Shown here in pieces: positions 25,547 to 33,112 of a stretch of DNA of 36,081 nucleotides. The notes under the pieces are model-generated. The model was not told the DNA's origin and did not search any database. It saw only the letters and a list, made by a program, of their open reading frames with translations. Numbering within the stretch: the stretch's first letter is position 1; the number at the start of each line of letters is the position of its first letter. Origin of the DNA: Pegethrix bostrychoides GSE-TBD4-15B. GTDB taxonomy: Bacteria > Cyanobacteriota > Cyanobacteriia > Elainellales > Elainellaceae. The stretch is taken from positions 1-36,081 of the forward strand of contig JAHHHV010000030.1 in the NCBI GenBank assembly GCA_019359155.1, in the 5' to 3' direction. The position numbers were made by a program, and so were the translations under genes.

Positions 25547-25563
25547 TGCAACGCTACGTTGCA
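25547..25563. terminator. Small hairpin after the DUF2442 gene
   Basis: TGCAACG CTA CGTTGCA forms a 7-bp stem with a 3-base loop just after the DUF2442 stop. No U-run follows, so it is at best a weak terminator. It may separate the gene from the convergent integrase. Confidence 0.45.
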
Positions 25564-25624
25564 CAACTTACCTGTCCTAGTAGGAAAGCTTCCGCATGTA
25601 CTTAATTCTCTGGTACAGGATATA

Positions 25625-25659
25625 ATATCTACAAGAGTTTTATAAATACAATCATTCCT
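25625..25659. repeat. Direct repeat copy A next to the integrase (candidate attachment site)
   Basis: This 35-bp stretch starts with ATATCTACAAGA and matches 33113-33147 at 30 of 35 positions without gaps. It lies 9 bp from the stop codon of the tyrosine recombinase, the usual place for one attachment site of an integrative element. The two copies are 7.5 kb apart. Confidence 0.4.
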
Positions 25660-25667
25660 TAGGCTAT

Positions 25668-26561
25668 TCAGCAAGACTTCCTTAGGTTTTTGAGTGCATT
25701 GTGAGCCACCTCTTTTGCAACCTGGGACGTGATTTTCTGATAGATCAGCGTCGTTTGGATATTCTCATGCCCTAAGAGAGCACGGAGCACCTCAATCGGG
25801 ATGACCTTAGCCCGTTCTGTTGCAAAGGTGTGGCGGAGATCATGAAACCTAGCACTTTTTAGGTCTGGGCAATCATTCAATGCTACCTTCCACTCCCTGT
25901 AGCTTGAGTCATAGGTGAGCCGCCTGATCTTATGGCTCATAGCCATACGTTCTGTAAAAAGAGCCTCATGCGGATGCTCACGATTTCCATTGATATAGTG
26001 ACTCAAGGCTCGGTGCGATCGATCACCAAAGTAGCACCACCGCTTCTTATTCCCCTTGCCAACTACCCTAAACTCACGCTCAGAAAAGTTGATGTCTTTT
26101 AGATCAAGGGCTAAAACTTCAGAAATTCTGGCACCGCTTTCGTGGAGAAGGCTTACTAAAGCATCAAGGCGAAGAAAGCTTTGTGTAGCTTTATAGAGGG
26201 CTTCAATCTCTTTTTTTGAAAGATACCTGACTGGTTCATCATGGCTATATTCACCTTGAGTAGCGTCAGGTTTTTTAGGTTTTAGATGGCTTATCGGATT
26301 AGCTTCGAGATATCCCTGCTCTATGGCAAAGTTAAAAAGCCTTGTGATAATAGTCTGATGTTTATTGTGGGTTCTATAGCCGACATGGGTAAGGGTTAGA
26401 AAATACTCTTCAAGATCAGCTCGTTTTATTTGATCGATTGGTGTTTGACCAAGCTTTTGAAGTAAAGGAAGCAATACCCCTTCATAGGATTTTTTAGTTT
26501 TAGGTGATAAGCCTTGAGCATCTAAAAGCTTTGTTGCAACTCTTGCTAGTGTAAAAACCAT
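25668..26561 (-). CDS. Tyrosine recombinase / integrase
   Basis: The 297-aa enzyme has a SAM-like core-binding N-terminal domain (about 1-105) and a catalytic domain with the full active site: R145 (GARISEVL), K169 (GKGNKKR), H240 and R243 (FHDLRHTFAT), H265 (LLGHENI) and Y274 (LIYQK). It would carry out site-specific recombination by forming a 3'-phosphotyrosyl link. It is divergent from the XRE/zinc-ribbon gene, with paired palindromes between them. A 35-bp repeat adjoins its 3' end, which fits a role in excision or integration of a small element, or in dimer resolution of a plasmid. Confidence 0.9.
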   Translation of the reverse strand: MVFTLARVATKLLDAQGLSPKTKKSYEGVLLPLLQKLGQTPIDQIKRADLEEYFLTLTHVGYRTHNKHQTIITRLFNFAIEQGYLEANPISHLKPKKPDATQGEYSHDEPVRYLSKKEIEALYKATQSFLRLDALVSLLHESGARISEVLALDLKDINFSEREFRVVGKGNKKRWCYFGDRSHRALSHYINGNREHPHEALFTERMAMSHKIRRLTYDSSYREWKVALNDCPDLKSARFHDLRHTFATERAKVIPIEVLRALLGHENIQTTLIYQKITSQVAKEVAHNALKNLRKSC

Positions 26562-26616
26562 TGCATAGTTTAATTAAATTATTGCTTTATAAAGAATTCT
26601 ATAATATGTAATATTA

Positions 26617-26646
26617 AATGCATTGTACAGAGCAAAGTAATGCATT
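26617..26646. promoter_or_regulatory. Paired AATGCATT palindromes between divergent genes
   Basis: AATGCATT occurs at 26617-26624 and again at 26639-26646. The centres are 22 bp apart, about two helical turns. They lie in the 130-bp gap between the integrase and the XRE/zinc-ribbon gene, which reads in the opposite direction. The arrangement fits two adjacent repressor dimers, probably the XRE protein, controlling both promoters. Confidence 0.45.
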
Positions 26647-26691
26647 TTATTGAAATTTTAAATCTACTTTGAATTAATTTTAATTATACTT

Positions 26692-27144
26692 ATGGTAAGT
26701 GAGATAAACCCTTTGGAGCTTTTACCAAAAGATGAGTCTCTTAAAGATTATATAAAAAGGATTAGAGAGCTTAAGGGGATGACAAGGCTTAAGCTTTCAA
26801 AGCTTTCAGCAGTTCATGTTTCAACAATAGCAAGAATTGAAAATGGCTCCACAGGTTCTGAGAAGCCAAGACGTGAGGTGCAGGAGAGAATTTGCAAAGC
26901 CTTACAGATCCCTGTTGAGTATATGCAGGCTTCGGCTAAGGGGGAATCAGTTATTAAGCCTCAGACTAATAAGGTTTGTCAAAAGTGCTGGATTCCAGGA
27001 AGTTCCCCTGATATTAGGTGGAGTGAGTTGGATGCTAAGTTTTGCTTAAAGTGTGGTGATGCATTAAGACAGGAGTGTGGTCGGTGTAAGGAGCCTATTT
27101 TACTCAGAGGTAGGTTTTGTCCAGGGTGTGGAGAGAAATATTAA
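26692..27144 (+). CDS. XRE-family HTH regulator with double zinc ribbon
   Basis: The 150-aa product has an XRE helix-turn-helix at about 17-78 (IRELKGMTRLKLSKLSAVHVSTIARIENG) and a C-terminal metal-binding tail with four CxxC pairs at residues 96/99, 118/121, 129/132 and 143/146. The second half of the tail (QECGRCKEPILLRGRFCPGCGEKY) is a typical zinc ribbon. It starts with ATG at 26692. Divergent position and the AATGCATT pair suggest that it regulates itself and the integrase. The fusion of an HTH to two zinc ribbons could sense metal or redox state, or simply stabilise DNA or protein contacts. Confidence 0.8.
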   Translation: MVSEINPLELLPKDESLKDYIKRIRELKGMTRLKLSKLSAVHVSTIARIENGSTGSEKPRREVQERICKALQIPVEYMQASAKGESVIKPQTNKVCQKCWIPGSSPDIRWSELDAKFCLKCGDALRQECGRCKEPILLRGRFCPGCGEKY

Positions 27145-27175
27145 AAATCTTTCGAGCACTAAGCAAATGCTTGGT

Positions 27176-27204
27176 AACTCTTGTGTCACAGCGTGACAAG
27201 AGTT
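27176..27204 (+). terminator. Hairpin after the XRE/zinc-ribbon gene
   Basis: AACTCTTGTGTCAC and GTGACAAGAGTT pair over 12 bp with a two-base bulge and an AGC loop. It begins 32 bases after the stop. No U-run follows, so termination is possible but not certain. Confidence 0.45.
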
Positions 27205-27294
27205 GGCAGGTTGAAGGTGTTCTCTATTCAAATAATAGCTTTTAAGCAGTTTTTATCTACCCTATGATATAAAACCATAGATAATCTCCAATAC

Positions 27295-27310
27295 TTTTAG
27301 TATACTAAAA
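27295..27310. promoter_or_regulatory. 16-bp palindrome upstream of a toxin-antitoxin pair
   Basis: TTTTAGTATACTAAAA is a perfect palindrome 86 bp before the antitoxin start at 27397. Antitoxins usually repress their own operon through such dyads. The TATACT inside it could be a -10 element. Assignment is by position. Confidence 0.4.
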
Positions 27311-27396
27311 ACAGTGAATATTTTATAGAATCACTTGTTTGAATTCTTACACTAAATAAAAAAATCAGCTTTAAGAACTAAAATTGAGAGCGTTAT

Positions 27397-27729
27397 ATGA
27401 ACACACCCAGAGAGTTTACAGTTAAGCTTTCATCTGATTCAGATTTCCAAAGCATTAATCTTCCTGTGAATATTCTTAAGGAAGTGGCAGAAGCTACAGG
27501 AGCATCAATGGAAGGAGTAGGGGAACAGATTACTTTAATCCTTAAAAGTTATTTGAAAACAGGAAACCTCGAAGCAACTCCTCTGACCTCAAAAAATCAA
27601 GTATCTTATACACAGGCAACATCCTCATTTCGAGAATTTGTTGAAGGTCTTGGGATTAAGGGAGAAGAGTTTATTGAAGAATGTGAAAAGACAAGAGATC
27701 GACTTTATAAAACAGGCGAGCTAAAATGA
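27397..27729 (+). CDS. Antitoxin of a PIN toxin-antitoxin pair
   Basis: The 110-aa product begins with a strand-rich region (REFTVKLSSDSDFQSINLPVNILKEVAEATG) and ends with a helical toxin-binding-like tail (FREFVEGLGIKGEEFIEECEKTRDRLYKTGELK). Size, position and the ATGA overlap with the PIN gene are typical of type II antitoxins. A clear DNA-binding family is not obvious, though the first segment could be ribbon- or AbrB-like. It would neutralise the PIN RNase and repress the operon. Confidence 0.7.
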   Translation: MNTPREFTVKLSSDSDFQSINLPVNILKEVAEATGASMEGVGEQITLILKSYLKTGNLEATPLTSKNQVSYTQATSSFREFVEGLGIKGEEFIEECEKTRDRLYKTGELK

Positions 27730-28244
27730 GCGAGTATAAAACCAGTAGATGTTTTATACTCGACACTGTCACTTATTTGCAGGCAACCTTTAATCCTTTA
27801 GGTCCAGCAGGACAACTCATTGACTTTATAAAAGAAAACCAAGTTTCTATATACATCAGTGGCGAAATATTTAATGAGTTGAAATCAACTCTTTATAAAA
27901 ATCCATTATGGGAAAAAAGAGGCTCTTCGCAAACTAAGAAGATAGAGCAGATCGAGCTTTTTCTTAATGAAATTTTGGAAATTGCAGAAAAAATAGATCC
28001 AGTTCCAAATAAATTTTATTACCCTCGTGATCCTAAGGACGAGAAGATTATAAACCTAGCTATTGATACTGAATCAGATATTGTCACAAGGGATAAAGAT
28101 CTTCTTAGTTTTCAAAACCCAGTATCAGCAGAAGAAATAAAGGAAGCTAACAGACTAAAAGCTATAGCACCCAGCCTCTCAATATTTAGTCCTGAGGAGG
28201 CTTTACACCAACTAACTTTAGAGCGTAGCGTACAAAAATATTAG
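27726..28244 (+). CDS. PIN-domain toxin (VapC-like RNase)
   Basis: The 172-aa product has the PIN active-site acids in order: Asp in CFILDTVTYL, Glu in EIFNEL, Asp residues in DPKDEKIINLAI and in SDIVTRDKDLL. It resembles the COG1569-type toxins, which cleave RNA with a metal ion. It overlaps the antitoxin stop as ATGA. The C-terminal tail (about 140-172) is longer than in minimal VapC proteins. Its role would be plasmid or element stability, or stress arrest. Confidence 0.85.
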   Translation: MSEYKTSRCFILDTVTYLQATFNPLGPAGQLIDFIKENQVSIYISGEIFNELKSTLYKNPLWEKRGSSQTKKIEQIELFLNEILEIAEKIDPVPNKFYYPRDPKDEKIINLAIDTESDIVTRDKDLLSFQNPVSAEEIKEANRLKAIAPSLSIFSPEEALHQLTLERSVQKY

Positions 28245-28348
28245 CAGTAAAAGCTGTCAGAGGAATTCATAATGAAATTAATAGATAGAGAAGAAAAGTC
28301 CATCCAGACACCAGCAAAAAAATAAGGCAGATTAGGGTTAGAAGAAAA

Positions 28349-28804
28349 ATGAGTGCAAGTCTCTTTGTTTCCTTCTGGAATATTTGTTTAGATAACCTAC
28401 CACTGGGTTCTTTTCGTCATCACTGCTTAGAGCCTGAAACGGCTCGTATTCTTATTGAAAAAGCACAATCTGAAAGCAAGCTTTACTGCGTATCTCAGGA
28501 TGATTTGTTTGCTCCGTATCATCAAAGGGAACTAGAGAAATGTCAGGAATTATGCGAAATTCTTGCTTCTTACTTCAATGTCAATCTTTCAATTCGTGAC
28601 TTTACTACTGGGATGGAAGAAGCTGGAGAAAATTTGATGTCTGTTTTTCCGCTTCAACTCGCAAAAGTAGAAAATGATAAAAAACTGCTAATTATTACAT
28701 GTGCTTATTCACTTTCAGAAAGCCAGCAAGGAATAAGGGGTAGCTTTAAAGTTGACCCTGACAGCGTTAAGTTTCACCTTATAGAGGCGACAACGGTTGG
28801 CTAA
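28349..28804 (+). CDS. Unrecognised 151-aa protein
   Basis: The product looks globular and mixed alpha/beta, with Cys and His near the start (FRHHCLEPETARILIEKAQ) and a helix YHQRELEKCQELCEILASYF. The C-terminal half has strands KKLLIITCAYSL and VKFHLIEATT. There is no signal peptide or TM helix. It follows the PIN toxin by 104 bp. A weak purine-rich site (AGAAGAAAA) precedes the ATG, and a 61-aa gene follows 18 bp downstream, so the two may be a pair. No family is recognised. Confidence 0.6.
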   Translation: MSASLFVSFWNICLDNLPLGSFRHHCLEPETARILIEKAQSESKLYCVSQDDLFAPYHQRELEKCQELCEILASYFNVNLSIRDFTTGMEEAGENLMSVFPLQLAKVENDKKLLIITCAYSLSESQQGIRGSFKVDPDSVKFHLIEATTVG

Positions 28805-28822
28805 ATTATATTGATTGGCAAT

Positions 28823-29008
28823 ATGGAACAAAATGAAAGTAGGCACCAAGCAATAGAAGCTGGCGTTAAAGAGGCAATAGCACGTACCCTTGAGAGGCAC
28901 AAGAGACTTGGTGAATCGATCGCTGTTTGGAAGGATGGGAAGGTTGTTATCTTACCTCCAGAAGAAATCCCTGTAGATATAAATAACTCCAAAGATACCA
29001 TTTCTTAA
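28823..29008 (+). CDS. Small 61-aa protein, possibly paired with the 151-aa protein
   Basis: From ATG 28823 the product reads MEQNESRHQAIEAGVKEAIARTLERHKRLGESIAVWKDGKVVILPPEEIP and a short tail. The form, a basic helix then a short WKDGKVV.L..EEI hairpin, is common among small cyanobacterial proteins of stability modules. A TTG at 28811 is a possible earlier start but less likely. Its stop overlaps the stop of the convergent gene. The function is unknown; antitoxin is one possibility. Confidence 0.6.
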   Translation: MEQNESRHQAIEAGVKEAIARTLERHKRLGESIAVWKDGKVVILPPEEIPVDINNSKDTIS

Positions 29009-29568
29009 AACTCAAGCCAGTCCTGCCAATCTAAGCCAGTTATCGCACGGTTTGAATTCCGCTTTAGCCCATGCTTTGAGTTATGGTCATCGATTGGCTC
29101 TTTATTTGCCTTAAAGTACTGATCGATTTCTTTATCTGGAAGAGGAGATACTGCTTGAACAACAGCCTTTGAGATGTAGATGAGCTGCCCGTTCTCTTTC
29201 GCTGCCTTGTTGTTATACTCCATGACTGCATCAACAACTTGCTCGATTGGAATGATCTCGTCAGGCTCAGTTTCTTCTTCCCTCATATCTACCTGCCTGG
29301 AAGTTGGGCTGCTGGTGCCTAGAAGCTTGTCTATTCCAGCAGAGATCTGCTCGTCACTGATTCCAGATTGAGCTGGGGTTTGAATATTTCCAGAAAAAGC
29401 ACCTCGGATGGCATCAAGAGCCTGGTTCTTAAGGGTTGTCACTGCCTTTGCACTTAAGCCAGGATACTTTTGGGCAATGTCAGTGCTGCTTTTTCCAACG
29501 ATGTCTCCAATAATGGAATCAATAGCGATTTTGACTTTATCATCAACCGAAAGATCTTTTAGAGCCAT
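29005..29568 (-). CDS. Unrecognised 187-aa protein with two helical, HTH-like domains
   Basis: I started at ATG 29568 because AGGAAA lies just upstream; the longer open frame to 29799 has no family-like sequence and overlaps the Uma2 gene. The N-terminal part (KVKIAIDSIIGDIVGKSSTDIAQKYPGLSAKAVTTL...) looks like a helix-turn-helix. A Pro/Ser/Glu-rich linker covers about 60-110. The C-terminal part (ISKAVVQAVSPLPDKEIDQYF, then basic KHGLKRNSNRAITGLDW) could be a second DNA-binding domain. A regulator or plasmid-maintenance role is possible. I do not recognise a family. Confidence 0.55.
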   Translation of the reverse strand: MALKDLSVDDKVKIAIDSIIGDIVGKSSTDIAQKYPGLSAKAVTTLKNQALDAIRGAFSGNIQTPAQSGISDEQISAGIDKLLGTSSPTSRQVDMREEETEPDEIIPIEQVVDAVMEYNNKAAKENGQLIYISKAVVQAVSPLPDKEIDQYFKANKEPIDDHNSKHGLKRNSNRAITGLDWQDWLEF

Positions 29569-29773
29569 TTTCCTAGTATGCCTTATAAAATCTGCATAGA
29601 TTATTATAAGACACGGATAGCTTAAATGGGGGTAGTTCCCAAGTCTGGCTTTAACAATTCCGAATATAGTTTTTATGACAGAAGAGTTAAAACTCGCACC
29701 ATTGATGAGAGTTTTCTTAATCTCACAAGTTCTGTATCTTCTAATAGCAGAGAACCTGGTAGCACTTGAAAAA

Positions 29774-30361
29774 CTATGGCTTGAACTTGAAAATCTCACT
29801 TAAATCCAGCACAAAGCCAGGTAATAGAGATTCCCCAGACAAGCGACTCGGAGAATTGAGCACCTCAACTGCTTGCCCTGGCTTATAGATTTCTACCTGT
29901 CGATCCTTTGGGTTAAGCAACCAGCCGAGCTGAACGCCATTTTCCATATATTCTTGCATCTTGTCTTGAAGCGGCTTTAGTTCATCGGTCTCAGACCGCA
30001 GTTCAATCACAAAATCAGGAGCAATGGGCGGAAACTTTCGACGTTGCTCAAGTGGCAGAGCCTCCCAGCGGGATCTCTCAATCCAGGCTGCATCAGGCGA
30101 ACGATCTGCTCCACTAGGGAGCTTAAAGCCTCCGGATGAGCTAAAAACAATTCCTAGCTTTGCCTGTTTATTCCAGATTCCAAGCTGGATAATAGCCTCT
30201 GCTTCCCGAGAACTGCCCTCTCCTCCCACAGATGGCATGATGATTAGTTCTCCAAGGGCAGTGCGTTCAAATCGTAGCTCACGGTTGTTTTGACAAAGCT
30301 TGTAGAAGGCATCATCGCTTAGTTCAATGACTGGGGTGAGAGTAACGGTGATGGCACTCAT
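29774..30361 (-). CDS. Uma2 family (DUF820) putative endonuclease
   Basis: The 195-aa product has the Uma2 pattern: MPSVGGEGSSREAEAIIQLGIW (46-66), SGGFKLPSGADRSPDAAWIERSRW, then PDFVIELRSETDELKPLQDKMQEYMENGVQLGWLLNP, with the D...E.xS and downstream K of the PD-(D/E)XK-like core. Uma2 genes are very abundant in cyanobacteria and their target is unknown. It starts with ATG at 30361 and no partner gene is evident. Length and motifs are normal, so it is likely intact. Confidence 0.9.
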   Translation of the reverse strand: MSAITVTLTPVIELSDDAFYKLCQNNRELRFERTALGELIIMPSVGGEGSSREAEAIIQLGIWNKQAKLGIVFSSSGGFKLPSGADRSPDAAWIERSRWEALPLEQRRKFPPIAPDFVIELRSETDELKPLQDKMQEYMENGVQLGWLLNPKDRQVEIYKPGQAVEVLNSPSRLSGESLLPGFVLDLSEIFKFKP

Positions 30362-30602
30362 AGGTTGGCTTCACAATGCGATAGCTGGATCTTAGCCTAT
30401 TGTCAGAATTTGCTATGGAGGGAGGCATGGAAGTGCTTGAGCCAAAGGCTACAAACCTTTTATTCATCCACGTGCTACGCACCTTCAGGGTGAAAGAAAT
30501 TAGAGCTACTGATGAGTATTTATGCTTACTGAAAATTTAATTGCTTAGGAGCTGGCTTCGTTGACAGCTGGTGGCAGTAGTTTAAGACCTATTTGTCAGT
30601 GC
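30362..30602. other. Intergenic, no supported gene
   Basis: A 43-codon frame starting at 30413 with a GGAGG-like context is possible but has no family features. No hairpin with a U-run was recognised. The region lies between the start of the Uma2 gene and the stop of the TetR gene, so it probably carries the Uma2 promoter. Confidence 0.35.
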
Positions 30603-31187
30603 TCAAGATGATGTCAGTAACGAATTGATATGTCGCCGTACAAGGTATTGTTGTTGCTCTGCCGAGAATTGCTCAGGACAGATGATAACTCCAGTGCCAA
30701 TTCCATCTACTAGGGCGATGAGTGCGTTAGCTTCGAGAGTTACATCAAGATCGGCTCGAATCAGATTAGCTGTTTGCAAGTCAGCTAAAGCCTGAGAAAT
30801 AATTTGCCGTAAAAAGGCATAGCGTTTTTGGTGTTCCTGGACTAAATGTTCACGCCCGATCGAATAGCCCAAAAACGCCACCCAAACTTTCCAGTCGGCT
30901 TTGTCTGTGACCTCCAGAGGAAGAGCCGTAAGAATCATTTGTTCTAACCTGTCAATTCCTTGCCGTCCTTGGTCATAGGCTTTCATATCCTCTAGGGTAT
31001 TTTCAAACACTCGTTCTAGAGCAAATAAGATGAGTTCTTCTTTATCTCGAAAGTAGTGGGTAACAACCCCGGTTGAGGAGCCAAGTTCCTGAGCGATCGC
31101 CCGCATACTGGTACGGTCTAATCCTTCACGGACAATTACCCGCCATGCTGCATTAGCGACCTCAATCCGGCGATCGTCATAACTCAT
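30603..31187 (-). CDS. TetR/AcrR family repressor
   Basis: The 194-aa product has a canonical TetR N-terminus: IEVANAAWRVIVREGLDRTSMRAIAQELGSSTGVVTHYFRDKEELILFAL, with the helix-turn-helix at about 27-46. The helical C-terminal ligand domain resembles BetI-like regulators. I trimmed the open frame to ATG 31187 because AAGGAG lies upstream; the longer frame runs through the operator. It is divergent from the GNAT gene with paired operators between them, so it probably represses both. The ligand is unknown. A GCGATCGC HIP1 octamer lies inside the gene at 31093-31100. Confidence 0.9.
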   Translation of the reverse strand: MSYDDRRIEVANAAWRVIVREGLDRTSMRAIAQELGSSTGVVTHYFRDKEELILFALERVFENTLEDMKAYDQGRQGIDRLEQMILTALPLEVTDKADWKVWVAFLGYSIGREHLVQEHQKRYAFLRQIISQALADLQTANLIRADLDVTLEANALIALVDGIGTGVIICPEQFSAEQQQYLVRRHINSLLTSS

Positions 31188-31227
31188 AGTGCTCCTTAGT
31201 TTGCAGATCCACTTCCAACAAGTATCT

Positions 31228-31281
31228 TGACCTATTATCATAACAGTTGTTATGCTAACTGAACGTGACAACTGTTATGAT
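31228..31281 (+). promoter_or_regulatory. GNAT promoter overlapped by a TetR-type operator pair
   Basis: ATCATAACAGTTGT (31237-31250) and ACAACTGTTATGAT (31268-31281) are exact inverted copies, and an inner CATAACA/TGTTATG pair adds symmetry. On the plus strand TTGACC (31228-31233) and TATGCT (31251-31256) are 17 bp apart, ideal for a -35/-10 pair, and the first operator arm fills the spacer. Repressor binding would block the polymerase directly. Confidence 0.7.
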
Positions 31282-31311
31282 GCTTCCTTTTTTACGCACA
31301 TGGAGTTCGCT

Positions 31312-31788
31312 ATGATCCGACCAATCACACCTGATGATACAGTTGCACTGATTAACTTAGCCAACTCAATCGGATTTTTCTCGCCTGATGAACTAGAAGA
31401 GTTACGTCAGATGTTGACTGATTCGTTGAGTAAAAAGGACGATACTCACTCCTTTTGGATTACAGACGATGATGATGGTCTAGTGGGATTAGCTTACTGC
31501 GAACCGGAACGCATGACCAGTGGAACATGGAATCTGCAACTGATTGTCGTCCATCCAACTCATCAAAAGCAAGGACGGGGTGGGAAGTTGCTACGTTTTG
31601 TGGAGGAGACTTTGGTGGGTCGAGGTGCACGGGTCTTGTTAGTTGAGACGGTGGGTACATCAGATTTTGAGTATGTGCGGGCGTTCTACCGAAAAAGCGG
31701 TTACGACGAGGAAGCACGGATACGTGAGTTCTATGCAGAAGGGGCGGACAAGATTGTTTTCCGCAAAGCACTTTCCAATCAGGGGTAG
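31312..31788 (+). CDS. GNAT family N-acetyltransferase
   Basis: The 158-aa product has the acetyl-CoA binding motif QLIVVHPTHQKQGRGGKLLRFVEE (Q..G.G loop), the VLLVETVGT strand and the final YRKSGYDEEARIREFY segment of GNAT enzymes. I chose ATG 31312 (MIRPITPDD), with GGAG at 31302-31305 upstream; ATG 31300 is also possible. It is divergent from the TetR gene and shares its operator, a usual layout for a ligand-induced detoxifying or resistance acetyltransferase. The substrate is unknown. Confidence 0.9.
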   Translation: MIRPITPDDTVALINLANSIGFFSPDELEELRQMLTDSLSKKDDTHSFWITDDDDGLVGLAYCEPERMTSGTWNLQLIVVHPTHQKQGRGGKLLRFVEETLVGRGARVLLVETVGTSDFEYVRAFYRKSGYDEEARIREFYAEGADKIVFRKALSNQG

Positions 31789-31918
31789 TGAGCTTATATA
31801 GTTTGCTTCTCAATGCCAGCCAGCTAACATAAAGTCGATGAAGCGGACGGAGTCAAGTAGGGTTTGAAATCTTGCCGTTCATTGATTCTCGCTCTCATCA
31901 ACTGCCCAAGTCAGCTTA

Positions 31919-31964
31919 CCTTGTGATGGAGTGTCTATTTGCAAATAGACACTCCATCACAAGG
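31919..31964. repeat. Perfect 46-bp palindrome with no spacer
   Basis: The left arm starts CCTTGTGATGGAGTGTCTAT (31919-31938) and runs to 31941; the right arm is its exact reverse complement to 31964. All 23 pairs match. It lies between the GNAT and TfoX-like genes, 131 bp after the former. It is different in sequence from the palindrome at 13271. A transcript would fold into a strong hairpin, but no U-run follows. Confidence 0.9.
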
Positions 31965-32012
31965 ACATTATCAATTGCACTCGCCAAATCTTGCTAAGGA
32001 ATGAGAAAATAT

Positions 32013-32354
32013 ATGGCTTCAGACTTGAATTTTGTTGAATACGTCCGTGATCAAATGAACGAAGCGGGGCAAGTCTCTTTCAAAAAAATGTTTGGCGAGT
32101 ATGCAATCTACTACGATGAGAAAGTCGTTGCACTTGTTTGTGATAATCAACTGTTCATAAAGCCAACAGCTGGTGGGCGATCCATGATTGGTAGTATTGT
32201 AGAAGCACCTCCATATCCAGGTGCCAAGCCATATTTTCTGATTGGAGAACAGCTTGAAGATCGAAAGTGGATGACTAATCTGATTCAATTAACAGCAAGT
32301 GAGCTTCCTGCTCCAAAGCCCAAAAAAGCAAAATCCCAAAAAGGAAAAATATGA
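32013..32354 (+). CDS. TfoX N-terminal domain protein
   Basis: The 113-aa product (ATG 32013; ATG 32001 is possible but leaves no room for a ribosome site) has the TfoX_N pattern: FVEYVRDQMNEAGQVSFKKMFGEYAIYYDEKVVALVCDNQLFIKPT and PPYPGAKPYFLI. The C-terminal tail is basic, Lys/Pro-rich. Proteins with only this domain are widespread; TfoX itself controls competence in gamma-proteobacteria, but stand-alone N-domains have no known general role. Its stop overlaps the VOC gene as ATGA. Confidence 0.85.
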   Translation: MASDLNFVEYVRDQMNEAGQVSFKKMFGEYAIYYDEKVVALVCDNQLFIKPTAGGRSMIGSIVEAPPYPGAKPYFLIGEQLEDRKWMTNLIQLTASELPAPKPKKAKSQKGKI

Positions 32355-32743
32355 AATTTGGCTACACCATTGTCTATGTCTCATCGGTTGCGGATGCACT
32401 GACCTTCTACAAGGATGCATTTGGCTTTGAAACACGCTTTTTACATGAGTCTGGTCAGTATGGTGAGTTGGATACGGGCGAAACAGTGCTTGCTTTTGCT
32501 TCACATGATATGGGTGAAATGAATCTCGATGGGCAGTATCAACACCTTGATCTCACTGCTATTCCTTTTGGAGTTGAATTGGCATTTGTCACCGACGACG
32601 TAGCATTATCTTATGCCAAGGCAGTTGCTGCTGGAGCAATTCCAATCAAGGAGCCGAGTACAAAACCTTGGGGGCAAGTAGTTGCATATGTTCGTTCTAA
32701 AGAAGGGTCATTAATTGAGCTGTGTTCCGCAGTCAACGGCTAA
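32351..32743 (+). CDS. VOC family (glyoxalase/bleomycin-resistance-like) protein
   Basis: The 130-aa product has the paired beta-alpha-beta-beta-beta layout of the vicinal oxygen chelate fold: GYTIVYVSSVADALTFYKDAFGFETRFLHESGQYGELDTG, then VELAFVTDDVALSYAKAVAAGAIPIKEPSTKPWGQVVAYVRSKEGSLIELC, with the terminal E as a usual metal ligand. Members are glyoxalases, dioxygenases or drug-binding resistance proteins. It is translationally coupled to the TfoX-like gene and close to the GNAT gene, which suggests a small resistance or detoxification cargo group. Confidence 0.88.
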   Translation: MKFGYTIVYVSSVADALTFYKDAFGFETRFLHESGQYGELDTGETVLAFASHDMGEMNLDGQYQHLDLTAIPFGVELAFVTDDVALSYAKAVAAGAIPIKEPSTKPWGQVVAYVRSKEGSLIELCSAVNG

Positions 32744-33112
32744 CAACGCCCATAGACACCGACCACCAAGAATTGATCGGTTGTGGATGCAAAGGTCATC
32801 TGCGGCGGGTGATGGACACCCTTATCTGGCTCTGTTGACAGATTGAAAAAAGTTTGTCTGTTTGTGTGTATCAAGGATATTATTTTGAGCGTAAGAATTA
32901 GCTTTTATCCGATCCTTGCACTGGTTGCATCATAAGCAATTGATTTTCCAAAACGCCCGTCAACCCTCAATTTTAATGTGCCTCTAACAGAGAATAACCG
33001 ATCGATTGTTGCTTCTGTGCTGACTATGGTTGTATCTGAATTTGCGATGATCAGCATAGTCAATGCAACAGATGTTTCACTGCTTAACTATAATTGTCCC
33101 ATTAGTATTAAT
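32744..33112. other. Intergenic after the VOC gene, no gene seen
   Basis: The region starts with CTAACAACGCC next to the stop, which recalls the beginning of integron attC sites, but no matching GTTRRRY end was found. An 8-bp inverted repeat TGACTATG (33021-33028) and CATAGTCA (33055-33062) is present. No coding frame is supported. Confidence 0.4.

Noticed and set aside
30413-30541. 43-codon frame between the Uma2 and TetR genes
   Set aside because: It has a GGAGG-like context but no recognisable protein pattern and no conserved neighbour.
13271-31964. The two perfect palindromes as hairpin-telomere (protelomerase) sites
   Set aside because: Their arms share no sequence, and no protelomerase gene is recognised in the window.
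31789-33112. Integron cassettes around the GNAT, TfoX and VOC genes
   Set aside because: CTAACA motifs follow the GNAT and VOC genes, but no matching GTTRRRY end, attC fold or integron integrase was found.
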